In this document: in pieces, positions 33,914 to 46,433 of the stretch
Numbering within the stretch: the first letter of the stretch is position 1
Layout of the letters: the number at the start of each line of letters is the position of its first letter
From: Corynespora cassiicola
Lineage: Eukaryota; Ascomycota; Dothideomycetes; Pleosporales; Corynesporascaceae
Direction of reading: 5' to 3'
DNA length: 64,000 nucleotides
Assembly: GCA_022059125.1 (NCBI GenBank)
Contig: JAEUWY010000004.1
Span: 1,550,001-1,614,000, forward strand
The notes under the pieces: model-generated
Seen by the model: only the letters and a program-made list of their open reading frames with translations
Database searches by the model: none
What the model was told of the DNA's origin: nothing
Position numbers and translations under genes: made by a program

Positions 33914-35918
33914 ATGCTGGACATGGCCTCCACCACACTAGTCACCTTCCTCTTGTATGTCTACCCCGCCCTGCTTCTCATGTCCGCTTCGTGACTCAAC
34001 TCCTCCAGTGACTGCCCTGCAGCTGCTCGGTCAGTGGAACTCGTTGGCTCGTGGGACAACTTTCAAAAGTCATATTACCTAAAGCAAGACCGTCGAAGAG
34101 GCCGCGACATCTGGTCCGTCACCCCCATCTTCGACGACATCATCTGTGACGGCGATCTCGACCACACTTTGCAAAAAAGAACCGGAGCACTCATGATGGG
34201 CGGCACCTACTGGTACTATGTACGCAGCTATTTCCATTTCTTCTCCCTTACCACGCCTTCTAATTCTTTGACAGTACAAGGTCGATGATGAGGAGCATCA
34301 CAACCCCTCGGAGCCTTCAACCACGCATTGCCCTCTGCTTCCTGGCCAGCGCCTGAACGTCCTGGAAGTCCCGAGGGAGGGAAGGAGCCGCAGTAACTCG
34401 GAAACCTCCGCAGTCTTTACTCGCAACCCACAGGACAAGTTCCTGACTCCCGTACCACCCAAGACTCTCCCCTCGCCGCGCCTTGGAGATTTGGTCCAGG
34501 AGACTTATTCCGTTTCCAAACACTCGTACAGGAGCCCGAGGTCTGCGACTTACCCAGGCCCGGACCGCTCCCTTACTCCCAACTTCCCACGACATGCCCG
34601 GAGCGCATCTACCTCACCTCAGCTTGGTTCAGGCCCGAGCTTCTCGGACCTGAGGGGAATAAAAGAGAAGCTGGCATCGAAGCGATCGACTTCTGGTAGC
34701 AGGGGCAAGAACGTGAGGGAACTCCAGATTGGGGCTCCTACCCTGATCAGCACCACTGCTGAAGACGTAAACCTGATTCCGCTTGCATCATTGCGAACGC
34801 CCTCGACTGCGTCATCGGTGCAGCCCCCGCCGACATCCACCTCCTCGGCTCCACCACTCACCGCCAGAATGGGATTTTCGCCACTCGGCTCAAACCCTGT
34901 GCGCATCAGCCAGGACCTCGATTTCAGCTCTCTACAGAAGGAGCAGAATGGTCGTCCCAGATCGCAGGAGCCGCCGGTCGTTTCTCGCGAACAGTTCAAG
35001 ATCAGCCCGACCCATGACCGCGCCAAGTCGGCCGACGTCAGGAAGACAAGGCACAATGTCTTCTCCAATGAGCCCTGGGTTTCGTCCCCGAAATTCAGGC
35101 AGTCGTTTGACTCGGAAACAAACGAGGCCGAACAGGCACAACCCGCACCAGTGCTTGAAAGACCCTCGAACATGCTTCAGCCTCCGTCCCCACAGGAACG
35201 ACCCTCTTCCAGCCACGGCGGTGACGGCAGTTCATCACTACGAAAATATCCACTTGACAAGGAACTCCCTCCTCTTCCTCGGTACCTCACCCCAGCGCCA
35301 TTGTTTGCTTGCCACACTCCCTCTCCTAGCCCTGCCCTACCAGAAGAGCCCCAGCAACCTGCCGAAGAAACGCAAGACGCGGGCGAGGAAGTGGACGAAA
35401 TCCCTACAATCAACCCGCACTTCTCCACCTGGAGCTCCGAATCGGAGACACTCAGCTCCGTCACATCTGACGAGGACTCCATCCACTCGCTCAGCTTCAG
35501 CTCCTTGACCAGCAACGGCAGTGGGCCAAGCTCACCGCAGCGACTGTCTCACTTCTCCCAAGATAGTAGCAACCGTGCCTCTACCATCGACTTGACCGAC
35601 GATGCCGACGATTCGGAGTCTCTGTCATCCGTATCCGCCTCTCCTCCCCAGTTGGACGACTTGCGCATCTCAACCTTCGGCCCCAGTCTCATGAACCTAG
35701 AGATCCGCCACTCGCGCTCCAGTTCGCGTAGACAGGTTTCATGCTTCGGCCCTGGCTTCCAAGGCTACAGCCTCCCGGAGGAGACGGGCTCGCAAGCCAC
35801 CATCACCAAATCTACCCTTCAAGCCGAGCCTACCATCCAGCCTGAGCGCGACAGCACCGTGAGCCAATTGGAGAAACTCATGAGCGAATTTGGCTACCTC
35901 GGAGATTCCGTACTATGA
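33914..35918 (+). CDS. AMPK-type glycogen-binding (CBM48-like) domain protein, 631 aa
   Basis: Exons 33914-33954, 34009-34219 and 34275-35918; introns GTATGT..CTCCAG and GTACGC..GACAG. The first join gives TLVTFLFDCPAAARSVELVGSWDNF, the second TYWYYYKVDDEEHHNPSEPS. This N-terminal part (about residues 8-105) has the VELVGSWDNF and KYKVDD-type strands of AMPK/isoamylase carbohydrate-binding modules. The rest, over 500 residues, is Ser/Pro rich, largely disordered, with acidic patches and no enzyme domain. Role unknown; binding to glycogen or another glucan, or a scaffold role, is inference. The long CT-rich upstream region suggests a long regulated 5' leader. Confidence 0.75.
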
Positions 35919-37158
35919 TATGCACCGCTTTTTTGCTGCAATTTTTGCCTACCAATTCTTCTTCTCGAGTCGCGCCTGCGTTTGCGACGTGTTCTCTTTG
36001 GATACCGTTTCTTTCTTCGACCAGTGGTCAACTTGTATTACCACTCCAGATGCACAGCGTCTATTTTCTAAACTTGTTCTCTTTTCCACGTTCCACTAGA
36101 GCATCCAGGAACATTTCATATACCCTTTTGAGCTGCGAACGCGTTCGCTTTTTTCGCCTCCTTCATACACACACGGCATTTAGCGTTGGCGCACTGAATA
36201 TGGCCCTTTGGTCACCAATTTTTGCATATACTATATACATGACCATGTCTAGATGGGCGACAGGAAAATTCCACGGCGATGGAAGGGGAACGGCATGGCC
36301 TTTGATCATGCAGCGGTTTTGTTAGCAGAACAAGATTGTCTTGATGGACTGAGTTCAAGCCACCGCAAGGAATAATAAAACGAATGATTCAAAACAAACT
36401 CTTGTATCTCCATGCATCACTAGTGAACAACCTGGAGAGCCGCGACTGAATGGCCAGTCAGCGCGCACGTGCATCGCCACCTCCAACACCTCCATGGATT
36501 ACTCAAACACCAAACCCGCCCGCTCGCATCACTACGCGCCGGGCGCCAAACCCGCGCACCGCGCACTGCCGCCCCCTTTCCGTGTGCTGCGACCATGTCC
36601 AACGGTACTAGGCGCGACTCCGCCCCATCCTTTTGCATGCCATCAAACTTTTGCTTTCACTCCATCGCCAACTGCTCATCTGGGACTTGGCCGCATCCTT
36701 GGGGGAGGGGTGATGATGCCGCGCGTTACAGCCATGCCACCCCAACCCCCACGCGTAACGCCGCTGCCCGGCTGGTAAGGCCGTAGTGATGCGCTCGACT
36801 TGCTTCGCCGCATCCTCTTGGTTCCTCTAGCGCGGCCGGTTGGCAAGCGATGTGTTTTGGCTTGCTGGGTTGTTGGATAGTGCCGCAGCCTGGTATTTCG
36901 CGGGTTGTATGCGCTAGGCTGAAGGTTCTTGGGTGACTGCTTGTGAGTGGGGAGAGAGTGATGTGCATTATCCTTATCTTTGTATAGGGAGGACTAAGAT
37001 CATCTATAGGGAAGGGAAAAACTTGGGTGGTGACGTTTTAAGTTTCACCAATCTTAATAAGATCCAACTATGCTATCCTCCATGGCCGGTGGTGATTAGA
37101 CGTGTGCGACCCCCCTTTCCCCTTCATCTCCTCTAAAGCTTAGTGACGCACTCGTAAG
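35919..37158. other. 1.2 kb intergenic, convergent 3' ends
   Basis: No supported gene. Short frames only. Confidence 0.4.
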
Positions 37159-37380
37159 CTAGGTATCTCTCAAGTCATCGATAGGTCCATATACCACGGA
37201 AGAAGGCAAGACACGATACTCGGATGTGGGACTTACAGATTCCCTCCCCGCCGCAGCCGCACCGGTCTGTATCCCAGCATTATGAGAGATGCCGAAATCA
37301 AGGTGCATGAGAGATACCCTTGCACACCAAACTACACTCTCCAATTCCGATTCCATTCCCTCCAAGCCACCACTATACCC

Positions 37381-37416
<36 letters not shown>

Positions 37417-39553
37417 ACCTCCCTCCTCCCCCTTTCCCTCTTCCCTACCCCTCAGCCTAGGATGCTTCGGATCTCCCAGATCCAACAAAGCCAAACTATC
37501 TCCATCTTTCACAACCGGGACATCCTCGTCGTACTGCGTCCACTGGCCGCACCCAATCTGCTCATGCGCTAGGCGCTGGAGCTGCAGCGTCCCGTTTGCG
37601 TACCACTCGAGCCGCTTGTACTGGTGAAAGTCGCGGCCCTTCCACAGCAGACGCACGTAGACGCACTCGGGCAGGGTCTCTGCGGTCAGTATGAGGGCTC
37701 CGATCGAGAAGGTGATGCAGAGGCCGTGGAGGGAGAAGTTTGCATGGGCTGTGCTGCGGATTTTCTGGGGGGAGGGGTGGTTAGTGGGGAAGGGCGTTCG
37801 TGGTTGGGTGGCTGCTTACCACGTTTTGGGCGAAGAACTTTTGTTGTTTGGGGGCGGGGGAGGTAGGGGAGGAGGAGGGGGTCTGAGGGGCCGGTTGCGT
37901 AGTCGATGACGGTGCCTTGAATTGAGGCTAGGAGGGTGGCTGACCAGTGTTCGACCTCCAGCTGCCATTGATTGACGGGCAAACCGACTTGCAAGCCAGA
38001 ATTTAGGCTGAACCTTGCGAGCAATGTTTCCCCGCCCAATGTTTGGAAGATTTGATCCACCGCAGAGGAAGTAAAGAATCGTGCAAATCCAACCGTGAAA
38101 TTTCGTTGCTCTTCACTCATCTCCCCTGGGAAGATCAAAGTTTCTCTTTCTCCAACTGAGAGCATATCAAGGAGTCCGGTTCGTCTGGAATATTGCGTAT
38201 TCGAGCATATCTGGACCTGCGTAGTACACCCCAGCGGTGACGCTACTTCACCCGTCGTGTATGTCTGGAAATTTCTATCCCCAGCCAAATATATACCCTT
38301 GCCATGCGCCTCAAACCAGGGATCATCTATTGGATCACTGTAGAGTATGTTTCGAGTTGACATAAAGGCTATAGTAACGTCGGAATCATCTTGTTGAAGA
38401 CCCTCGATGGGCGTCCACGGTCCAAACCCGTCAAGTCTTTTCGATGTTGCTGCAATAGACCTATAATGGTTCAGACGTATGTCATTTCTAATGAGTATAT
38501 CTGTAAGACAGGAAGGATATACCAAACGTCATACTTTGCAAAAGAACGAACCCACCAGCCATCCTCATAGATTAGTGATAGTGTATTATCCGCCTGCGCA
38601 AACGTGTAGTTCATCATCAGTATCTGATTGCCGACCGCACCTGACCGCCAATGTCCATAATTATAGAATGAGAAAAATAGAGACGATTCGGAATCCGTAA
38701 GATTCTCCTGCCATACATGGCCATCAACGGATAAAGGCGCGCAATGGAGCACTTGGCGGAAACGTATACGGCCAGGTGGAGGAGCGTTGATTCCGAGATC
38801 CCAATGACTGTCCAAAAGTCCCGTATCAATTCTTATGTTACCAGTATCGGATTTACAGAGACTGGAATCAAAGGGACAGCTCGCGTTTCTGTCGATGTAG
38901 CGAGCCAGTTGGTGCTTGACAAATGTTTTGCAGCGTTTGGTCTGGTACTTTGCGTCCGTGTAGCAATAGCGCGCATAGTTGGCAAATTCGTTGTTCCTCT
39001 GGGACCTGTGTGGCCAGTATATCAAATATTCCCCTTTGCCCGACCCTCATTCCGTTCTATCATTTGGTTCCGGAGGGCTTTTGATTAAGACTTTGTTGCC
39101 TGTGATAGCCGTGATCCGAGACGAATAGATACCTGCAACAGCAAATATTGAAACCGTGAGACTAATGTGGACCAGAAGCGGTACAGGCCTTTTGGCTAAG
39201 CGTTTATTCGGGGAACGATGTCGACAATGACTCCAAATTAAAGACGAGAAAGCCCAGAGTGAGTGAGTTCCGCTAGTCGAGTTGCGTAAAATCGCCTGGC
39301 GCTGGTGGTAAACATCGTCCTCGGAGTGGAGGCCTTTTGATGACAACATGTGGTGAAACGCAAAACAGGATAGACGGAAGAAGCTGGTTCCAGAAAAGTA
39401 TACAAACAAAGCTAGAAAAGCGACGATGAAGCTGCCGTTCTTTTGCGTAAGGGTAAGGGTTGCACCTAGTATCTTTCCTTGGGACCAATTCGTCCATGTG
39501 CCGATGTAGATTTGTGGCTCCACAGGAACCCCTAGGTTGTTCATTTCGGACAT
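37159..39553 (-). pseudogene. Large fungal membrane protein gene with a nonsense codon and a frameshift
   Basis: Start 39553. The frame is open to TGA at 39047-39049 (DRTE-stop-GSGKGEY) and continues in the same frame with well-formed protein: RNASCPFDSSLC, then INAPPPGRIRFRQVLHCAP. Intron 38461-38534 gives RSFAK|SIAATSKR. Near 37877-37881 (five G on the plus strand) one base too many shifts the frame; without it the text reads to KQQKFFAQNV, then intron 37765-37819 and KIRSTAHANFSLHG with a helix and VRLLWKGRDF. The design (N-terminal helices, large outside domain, late helix) matches an uncharacterised membrane protein family widespread in filamentous fungi. Either a pseudogene or two sequence errors. 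Confidence 0.65.
37381..37418. repeat. ACT/CTG triplet microsatellite encoding poly-Ser on the minus strand
   Basis: Four ACT and then eight CTG-phase triplets; on the minus strand they are AGC and AGT codons, giving a run of 12 Ser in the tail of the membrane protein. Confidence 0.85.
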
Positions 39554-40363
39554 GGGAGCTTGTCCCCTGTCTTTTTCGAAAAGACATTTCTCGTCAATAA
39601 CAGAATACTTGACCGATTCTTACTGGGAAGTGGTCCCTTCTTATACAAGACATCGATACACAGGGCCTCATCTTCCTATTATTGGAATACTATCTTCGCA
39701 CGCCCTAGCTAGGATAGCTATAAAAACCCAACCTACCAGTTGAATAGTAGGCTGTTTAATATACTGCTCCAACGAATGTCACCCCTGGAACAATCAATGA
39801 CGTTACACATAGTGCGGCTGAGTTTGTGCAAGGCACATCAGTCTGCAGCGCCAGAGCAATGCCGCACTTTGATGGCCCCACCTACAATATTTTGAGCACC
39901 ATATACCTCCGCGGCTATCCTATCCAAGTTAAAAGTGCAACCTGCTTTTGAGTTTGCTGGCTGCGTATGGTGGTTCTCTTGCAGATCGAAGGGCTGTGAT
40001 TCAAGCCAGAATTGCTTCAGCCTCGTCAACCGAGATATTGGGCGTGCATTGCCCCTTGTGCGACCCACCACCGAATCAAGGCTCAATCAAACAATCTGAG
40101 ATGGCTGCTACCGCATACTGAAGAACTATTGATATATTGTAACGTCGACATCCTACATGAATTGCTTCTGTATATGCTACCAGGTCCAGTGAAGCACTTC
40201 GAGGATGTGTGCACCAAACTCCTCCCAATGCTTTGATCTCCAACTCCATCCCATGCTAATCCCGCTCAAACAAAATTCATTACAATCGGACCAGGTGTGG
40301 CCAAAGCTAGCCGCGTGTCTCTGATGTGTGAAGTGAAGTTTTTGAAACGCTAACTGTTAGGTT
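39554..40363. other. 0.8 kb intergenic
   Basis: Contains the promoter of the membrane protein gene. Short frames overlap; none recognised. Confidence 0.4.
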
Positions 40364-41200
40364 TCAATTACGTTCTCCAGGCTTTCCCCACATGTTCTCA
40401 TCCAAGTGAGCATTTGATACACCTGCTTTGGTAGATCGAGATGGGGAATACTCTACCCCACAGGAACCACGCTCCAAACTCAGTGCGTTTAGACTCCAGT
40501 GCAATTGCTCAGATGCGTCGTTGGGCAAACTCAACCTGCCCGCCCGGTTCACGATTGTTTGGTCGGATTGGTTTGAGGATTCCATGGCGAGAGATAATGT
40601 TTCTACTTCGGCAGCAAAGTCGAGTTCTTCCTGGCTTGCCTTGATCTGCGCACAGGTGTTTGTAGCGCGGGTGGTGGCTTTGAGCTGTAGCTCATATGTC
40701 CTTGATTCTTGTGCAAATTGAGCTTCAAGCTGGCGGTGTTCATTGTACCACTGCTCATATTGTTCCTTTGCCATCTGATCCATGGGCGGATATGCAGCAT
40801 TGTGTTCAGAAATACGGGCTTGCAGAATGTCTGTTGCGTTTTTTTCCACGCATTCGTGGCAATAAAAGGGTACGCTTGATGGGCCGCCAAATGGCTCTAG
40901 GCAGTTGGGTGCGCAGTCCTCAACCAAGTCGGTGCGGACCTTGTGCGAACAGATGAGTTGATGATATAAGCGGCCTCGACAGGGAGTAAAACGCTTTGTT
41001 TTGGAATCATTCCAGTTGGTGACCGGAGGGGTTTGGCGCGGCATCGACACGGTAGTGGGTGGCGATTCTGTTGAGATCGTTTCTGGCCCCGCGGTCCATC
41101 CAAATCTACATGCAGACACCATTTCTGTGTGATTCATGGTGTCGCCGGAAATGATTTTTCGAGGTTGCGAAGGCTGGAATGCACTATTCGAGAAATCCAT
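40364..41200 (-). CDS. Hypothetical Cys/His-containing protein, about 278 aa
   Basis: The first ATG of the frame is at 41200; the frame is also open upstream to 41329, so a 5' exon may exist. The middle has a conserved-looking Cys/His set, LICSHKVRTDLVEDCAPNC followed about 12 residues later by FYCHECVEKNA, which could bind one zinc. It is followed by a predicted coiled coil rich in Gln/Glu (about residues 155-225, with EQYEQWYNEHRQLEAQFAQE). No known enzyme motif. The cysteine pattern resembles small conserved fungal proteins of unknown role that I have seen annotated only as hypothetical. The stop is at 40364. Confidence 0.6.
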   Translation of the reverse strand: MDFSNSAFQPSQPRKIISGDTMNHTEMVSACRFGWTAGPETISTESPPTTVSMPRQTPPVTNWNDSKTKRFTPCRGRLYHQLICSHKVRTDLVEDCAPNCLEPFGGPSSVPFYCHECVEKNATDILQARISEHNAAYPPMDQMAKEQYEQWYNEHRQLEAQFAQESRTYELQLKATTRATNTCAQIKASQEELDFAAEVETLSLAMESSNQSDQTIVNRAGRLSLPNDASEQLHWSLNALSLERGSCGVEYSPSRSTKAGVSNAHLDENMWGKPGERN

Positions 41201-42326
41201 GGCCCCCCAAGTAACGTGAGGTATGGCGGTGTCAGCTGATGAGTCGCGTTGTTGCCTTCCTAGATCTCCGGTGAACTCCGTGTACTGGTTTTTGAGGTCG
41301 ACGGCAAGCTTCTGGTGAGACTGGTGCAATGATATGGTGTGAGGAAGTTATTATCGTGGCACTTTGAAAGCATTCTCTGTGCACAAGGCGTCTCTGTGAT
41401 TGACTCGTGGAACCTCACAGTCTCGAAGTGCCAAGACTGGGTTCACAAAGAGACGAAGGCGATAGGATCATGTCGAGAAGACGACGCCTGTGATATAATG
41501 TGCGAGGCAGCGATGGGCGCGAATAAGACCGTCGAGTCGCGAGTTGCTGGGTGGCTGGCGTTGCAACGAGTGAGTGAAGTTGATGAGATGTCGCGACGCG
41601 AGGGTCTGTTTCAAGGGTGCCGCGATTTAGGCCCGATTACGTCACGTGTAGAATCTTCCATGCCCCACCCTTGCCGTCACATCACCCACATCACCCACTC
41701 TATCGCCATGCCACGTCTGATCATTCAGTAGCCACGCATCACACGCACCAATATTGATCATCGGGTAATGGGCCCTGATTTCAGTGACGCCGGGCTCTTT
41801 GTGCCAATGCCCATGCCGGACTCCGAAGATCTTCGCAGCGTCAACTCCGGCTTATGCACGTCCTTCGTGTACCAAAAAGACAATTATCTTTTCCGGCGGC
41901 TCTCGGAAAACCCGCACATTGAGATTCGGGCTACTTGGAGACACATTCTCGGCCATTTGAAAAGATCAGCTGCTTGCAAACGCATGCTGCATACCTGGGT
42001 ACTCATTAACTTCGGCTGCACGTGAATTTCAAACGCTTGCTCTGGGTCATTGTTGATTGTAAAGTATGGCAATAATCATATCAAAACATCAGTCTTCGCT
42101 CCAACTATGCATTCGACAATGGATCAGCAACCCAGCCCAGAGTTCTGTCCTTCATATATTGATAATGGCATCTACGTTGGCTAAAGGATTACCAACTAGC
42201 GTCGCCGCCTCCTGACTCGTGCTAATGCGCATGGGCATTCGTCCAACCCATTTGATCCTGCAGTGGTAGTGAACCTAATCATACGCTACGGTGTTGGAAC
42301 TTTCACACCACAAGGCTGGACACTCA
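41201..42326. other. 1.1 kb intergenic
   Basis: Possible 5' exon of the gene at 40364-41200 near 41200-41330. An 85-codon frame at 41768-42025 (plus) was noted but has no supporting feature. Confidence 0.35.
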
Positions 42327-44014
42327 TTAGACCAAGAACCTGAACCCGTGTTCCTGCGCTACTCCTGGAACTGCATTGATAGCACCCTCAACATGATCGC
42401 CTCTGTCGAGCTTCTTGTTCAGCCTGGTCAGAATGATACGCATGATGGCCGTCATGATTATAGCAAGCGCAGCAGTGGCACAGTCAACACTAAGCGGCAC
42501 GGTCAAGTCCGGCTGCTGACCAGATGGAGGTTGAGGGTACATGTAACTCGCGTAGATGGAGCTGGTGTTAGATACGGCGTTGATGAATGCTAGTGCTGCA
42601 GCTCGCTTCGCAGCGGGCCGGGGTAGCGAGTTGGAAATCCAGGCCAAAGCCACAACGTAACCGGTGTAGACACCCGGAACCATAAGCATCATGGCCACGT
42701 ATCTTGGTGCTGTTGATGAGGTGGCAGCAGCCAAGATGAATGCCGCCACGCCGACACAAAGTGGGAGGACGATGTGGAAGAATCGTTCGCCGGTGCGATC
42801 CGCATGCCATGCATTAACAAAAGTAGTGATGACTGCCAGGACGTATGGAGGAGCGGTGAGGAGTAGGGTTTCAACGTTTCCATAGCCCAAGGTCTTCACC
42901 ACGGTCGGGAAAAAGTTGGTGACTGAAGCCGAAGACACGATGGAGAGGAGAAGGATGGTGAGAACCCAAGTCTTGACATCGATGAGAGCGAGCTTTAGGC
43001 CATGGAAGAATGTTTGAGATTCAGAAGACGTCCAGTCATCTTCTCCCACATCCTCCTGGAGCCTATACACGGCTAACTGACGCTCTTCTTCGCTGAGCCA
43101 CGAGGTCGTACGAGGAAAGTTTGGTAAAATCCAGAAGGCGAATATGGCGATTATTACTGTGATCACACCCTCGATAATGAATACCCACCTCCAGGCGCGT
43201 AAGCCTTTGGTGTAGTCCATGTTGCTGGTGATACCGGCAGTGATAAGTCCGCCAAAGGCCCCAGACACAAGTGATCCAGAATAAAGAACAGCTGTCCTGA
43301 AACCAAGTTCTTTCCGGGTATACCACGAGGAGAGGTAGAACAGACATCCAGGGAAGTATGCTGCCTCGACGAAACCCAAGAAAAACCGACAGGCGACAAG
43401 GCCGGCAAAGTTTTGGCATGCGGCAGTCGCACCTGATATGATTCCCCAGACGATCATGCAAATGGGCAAGTAAAGCGCAGGCTTTCCGGTTTTGTTAAGG
43501 AAAAGGTTTGAGGGGACTATCGACGAGTCAGTACCATACTTTTGCGGGGTACTCTGCTATCTTACTCTGCATGAGGATATAGCCCACAAACAAAATCGAG
43601 ACCGTTGTTTGGTATTGGACGCTGCTCAAGTTCAGTTCGTCCTGAAGCCCAGCTAAGCGAACTGCAGCGATGTTGTTTCGGTCCAAGTAATTCACTTAGA
43701 GAAGATGTTAGCACGAGGCTTGAGGCGCCTATCATGCAGTATTATGTCTGATGTGGACGCAAAGATGAAGTACAGCCACCAGTGAATGGGATACACGTAC
43801 TGATATACATGAGAATAATCATAGGCAACAAGCGAGTGTCGACCTTTCGTCTCATAGACTTTTCGAGTTCCAAGCGGTACTCTTGGCTCATTGCAGCGAC
43901 AAGCGGAGGTGGCTCTAGTTTGTGGCCCGAGGAACCATGGCCCGGATCAGTTGGCTTTTGCAAATCGTCCGAGACACGCTCGATAACATCTTTGGTGTCA
44001 CCTTCGGCTGCCAT
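42327..44014 (-). CDS. MFS transporter, Dal5/anion:cation symporter type, 510 aa
   Basis: Exons 44014-43801, 43694-43566 and 43516-42327; joins read MYI|MNYLDRNNIAAVRLAGLQ and YILMQ|IPSNLFLNKTGK, which are family signatures. About 12 membrane helices follow, with RFFLGFVEAAYFPGCLFYLSSWY in the fourth helix region and a central cytosolic loop rich in charged residues. These traits mark the ACS family (allantoate, nicotinate, pantothenate and similar organic anions). The substrate cannot be read from sequence. The protein should sit in the plasma membrane. Length and helix number look complete. Confidence 0.88.
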
Positions 44015-45431
44015 GGTGCCGTAGTTGTGGCTCTCGGCTGTCGAGAATCAAGATCAGAGATGAGACCAAGAATGCGTGAGCAAGAGAGGGGAGGAGGAGC
44101 GGAAAAGTGTGCACGAGGGGGGCGCACAAAAGCTTTAGTTATACGAAGCTTGTCGGCATCGGAAAAGGAATAAAAGGCGCGATTCACTAAGTTATTGGAA
44201 ACTTGATTACATACATGAACCACGCGCCAGGATACTTTCCCGCTCCCGGGCACCTGGCGGCTCACTACTGCTACTTGCCATGGTATTCGGGGTAATGTTC
44301 GGGCGATTCGTTGGCCAGAAGCCTTACAATTCGACGAGATCTGAGGGGTTGTGTAAGAGCGGAAGAGCCAGTGTCACGAGAGGGGCACGGGTCCCGGCCT
44401 TTGATGTTAAAGAGGTTTGGTGGAGGTGAGGTGTGGAGGGTTGGCGTCCGGGGTGGGCGGCCCGCCTGCGCGTTTTGGGCAGATGTTTGAGGGGAAAATC
44501 TGGGGGCCCGCGGCTGGTGCGAAAACGAGAGCGATACGGCTTCATCAACATCCAGGACCCGAGACACTGGTCCCGGCATTGCATGAAAGATAAGACACGA
44601 TGATCCGAGTTCTTTGGTATATTGACACTGAAGCCAGTGTATATTCCATTGTCTTGACGAATACTCGCCACAAAGCTTCCTAAAGCTTGGCGGTAACGGG
44701 AGGCTTGACCAAGCTTGCAGTGGCACTGAATACAAGACGGAAGAGAGCGAGGTAGGCTCTCTTGGAAGACTGAGCTTCTGACATCCAACAATTACGTACC
44801 GTCTCTGAGAGGGGAATTCTTCCCGCTTACAGTTACGAGAGCTTTCCGGGGAAAATCACGCCATTGGCAGCGCAGCCAAGGCCATCAATTGCTTGGTGTT
44901 CAGTTCTGTGGTGAAGAAGGGCCAGAGACGGCCTTCCTTCGGCCTTATCAACTGATACCTCTGTATACCATAACTGATGTCGGGTAAATGCTTCCCTTAA
45001 GTCCGCCCTAAAATCAATGGCGACAAAAAAACTCCGCTAGGCCATTTCTGGTCTAACAGCATTAGCATCTCGAAACCGAACACCAGGAATCCATCCTGGA
45101 TAATCAAGATCAAAGCGGTTTTTCTTCTTGGACCCTGGTGGAGCGTCCCTATGTCATAGCAATGAAGATTGCCCTGAATCTCACCACCTTATCATTTCGC
45201 TTCCCACTCACAGCCTGCCAAGTTTTGGCCGATGACGCAAGCCTAGTATTCCATGTACCTCGCCACTACCAAGGTCTTATCGTCAACGCAAGCGCCTGGA
45301 GGACGTTGTGCGCGTGATATTAGATTTAATGCCATCTCTGACACCTTGATCTACATTTGTTATACGCATAACGAGACGGCCGACAGCTGCAACCGCACAC
45401 CTGGTCGATAACGCAGCTTATAACACCAAAT
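44015..45431. promoter_or_regulatory. 1.4 kb divergent region between MFS gene and GH128 gene
   Basis: The two genes start away from each other, so both promoters lie here. No supported gene inside. The palindromic GTTATACGCATAAC element at 45359 lies 73 bp before the GH128 start. Confidence 0.45.
45359..45373. repeat. Near-palindrome GTTATACGCATAACG, related to the one at 13652
   Basis: It differs from the 16 bp palindrome at 13652-13667 by one base (T to C at the centre) over 15 bases. It lies just upstream of a gene start, so a binding site is possible. Confidence 0.5.
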
Positions 45432-46433
45432 ATGGACTCAATACCACAGCATCACTCAAGGTCAAGGCTCCTTTTGTGGGCTTTGGCATTCGGCTTGCAA
45501 TCCGCCTCGGCACAAACCAACGAAAAGCGCGGCTTCGCCTTCATCGATACCCACGAATCCGACAACAACCTCCTGACGTCTGACAACTCCCCAATCTCAT
45601 GGTATTACAACTGGAGCCCTTACCCCAACACCGACTTGATACCCGCGGACTCGCTCGAGTTCATCCCTCTGATCCACGGTCTGGACGCAACAGAAGACCA
45701 GCGGACATCCCAAGTCATAAACGGACTCCCTGAATCATCCAGGCATATCCTCTCCTTCAATGAACCAGACGGATCCACCGACAGCGGAGGCAGCAGCATC
45801 AGCCCAGAAGATGCCGCACGTGCATACATCGACCATGTAGTCCCATACCGAAATGGAGACAGGCAATGGCTCATTTCGCACCCGTCGGTGACGGGATCTG
45901 AGCCAGGTCTCGACTGGTTACGAAGGTTCAATGAATCCTGCTATGAGATTGATGAAGAGAACGGATGCCCTACGGATTTCGTCGCAGCGCATTGGTATGG
46001 AAATTTCGACGGACTGGCTGGATGGCTGGGCCGATTGAATGAGTACTACAACACGAACACCTCACGCTCAGAGCCTTTGAGGATTTGGGTCACAGAGTTG
46101 GGTCTGCCGCAAGCAGATGCGGATGCTACCGTCGCTTTCATGAACCAGACATTGCCATACCTAGATGATCTAGATTACGTGGAGAAGTATGCCTGGTTTG
46201 GTGCTTTTAGGACTGATGACGCAAATGAGTGGACGGGGGACGGAGTGGCTCTTTTTGACGACGATGGCGGGCTGACGGAATTGGGCGCATTGTACATGGG
46301 TGGCGAAACAAACGGGTTCGAGGAAGGTCAGCAAGGTGAGGGTGCTGAAGACGCTGCTGCAGGGCTGCAAGTCAATGTTCCTCTGGCATTAATCGTTGTC
46401 ATGAGTGTAGTTTTGCTCAGTAGTAACTGGTAA
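45432..46433 (+). CDS. GH128 (Asl1-like) secreted glucanase, probably GPI-anchored, 333 aa
   Basis: Intron-free. Signal peptide (about residues 1-27, RLLLWALAFGLQSASA). The catalytic core shows WYYNWSPYP, EFIPLIHG, then HILSFNEPDG with the catalytic acid Glu in the NEP motif, DFVAAHWYGNF, and IWVTELG with the nucleophile Glu; AWFGAFR closes the barrel. These are traits of glycoside hydrolase family 128, endo-beta-1,3-glucanases that act on fungal walls. After an acidic Gly/Glu linker comes a terminal hydrophobic helix (PLALIVVMSVVLLSSNW), typical of a GPI anchor signal, so the enzyme likely stays at the cell surface and remodels glucan. Confidence 0.88.
   Translation: MDSIPQHHSRSRLLLWALAFGLQSASAQTNEKRGFAFIDTHESDNNLLTSDNSPISWYYNWSPYPNTDLIPADSLEFIPLIHGLDATEDQRTSQVINGLPESSRHILSFNEPDGSTDSGGSSISPEDAARAYIDHVVPYRNGDRQWLISHPSVTGSEPGLDWLRRFNESCYEIDEENGCPTDFVAAHWYGNFDGLAGWLGRLNEYYNTNTSRSEPLRIWVTELGLPQADADATVAFMNQTLPYLDDLDYVEKYAWFGAFRTDDANEWTGDGVALFDDDGGLTELGALYMGGETNGFEEGQQGEGAEDAAAGLQVNVPLALIVVMSVVLLSSNW

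Noticed and set aside
41768..42025. 85-codon frame with ATG on the plus strand
   Set aside because: No domain, no signal or helix, and no splice extension; cannot be supported.
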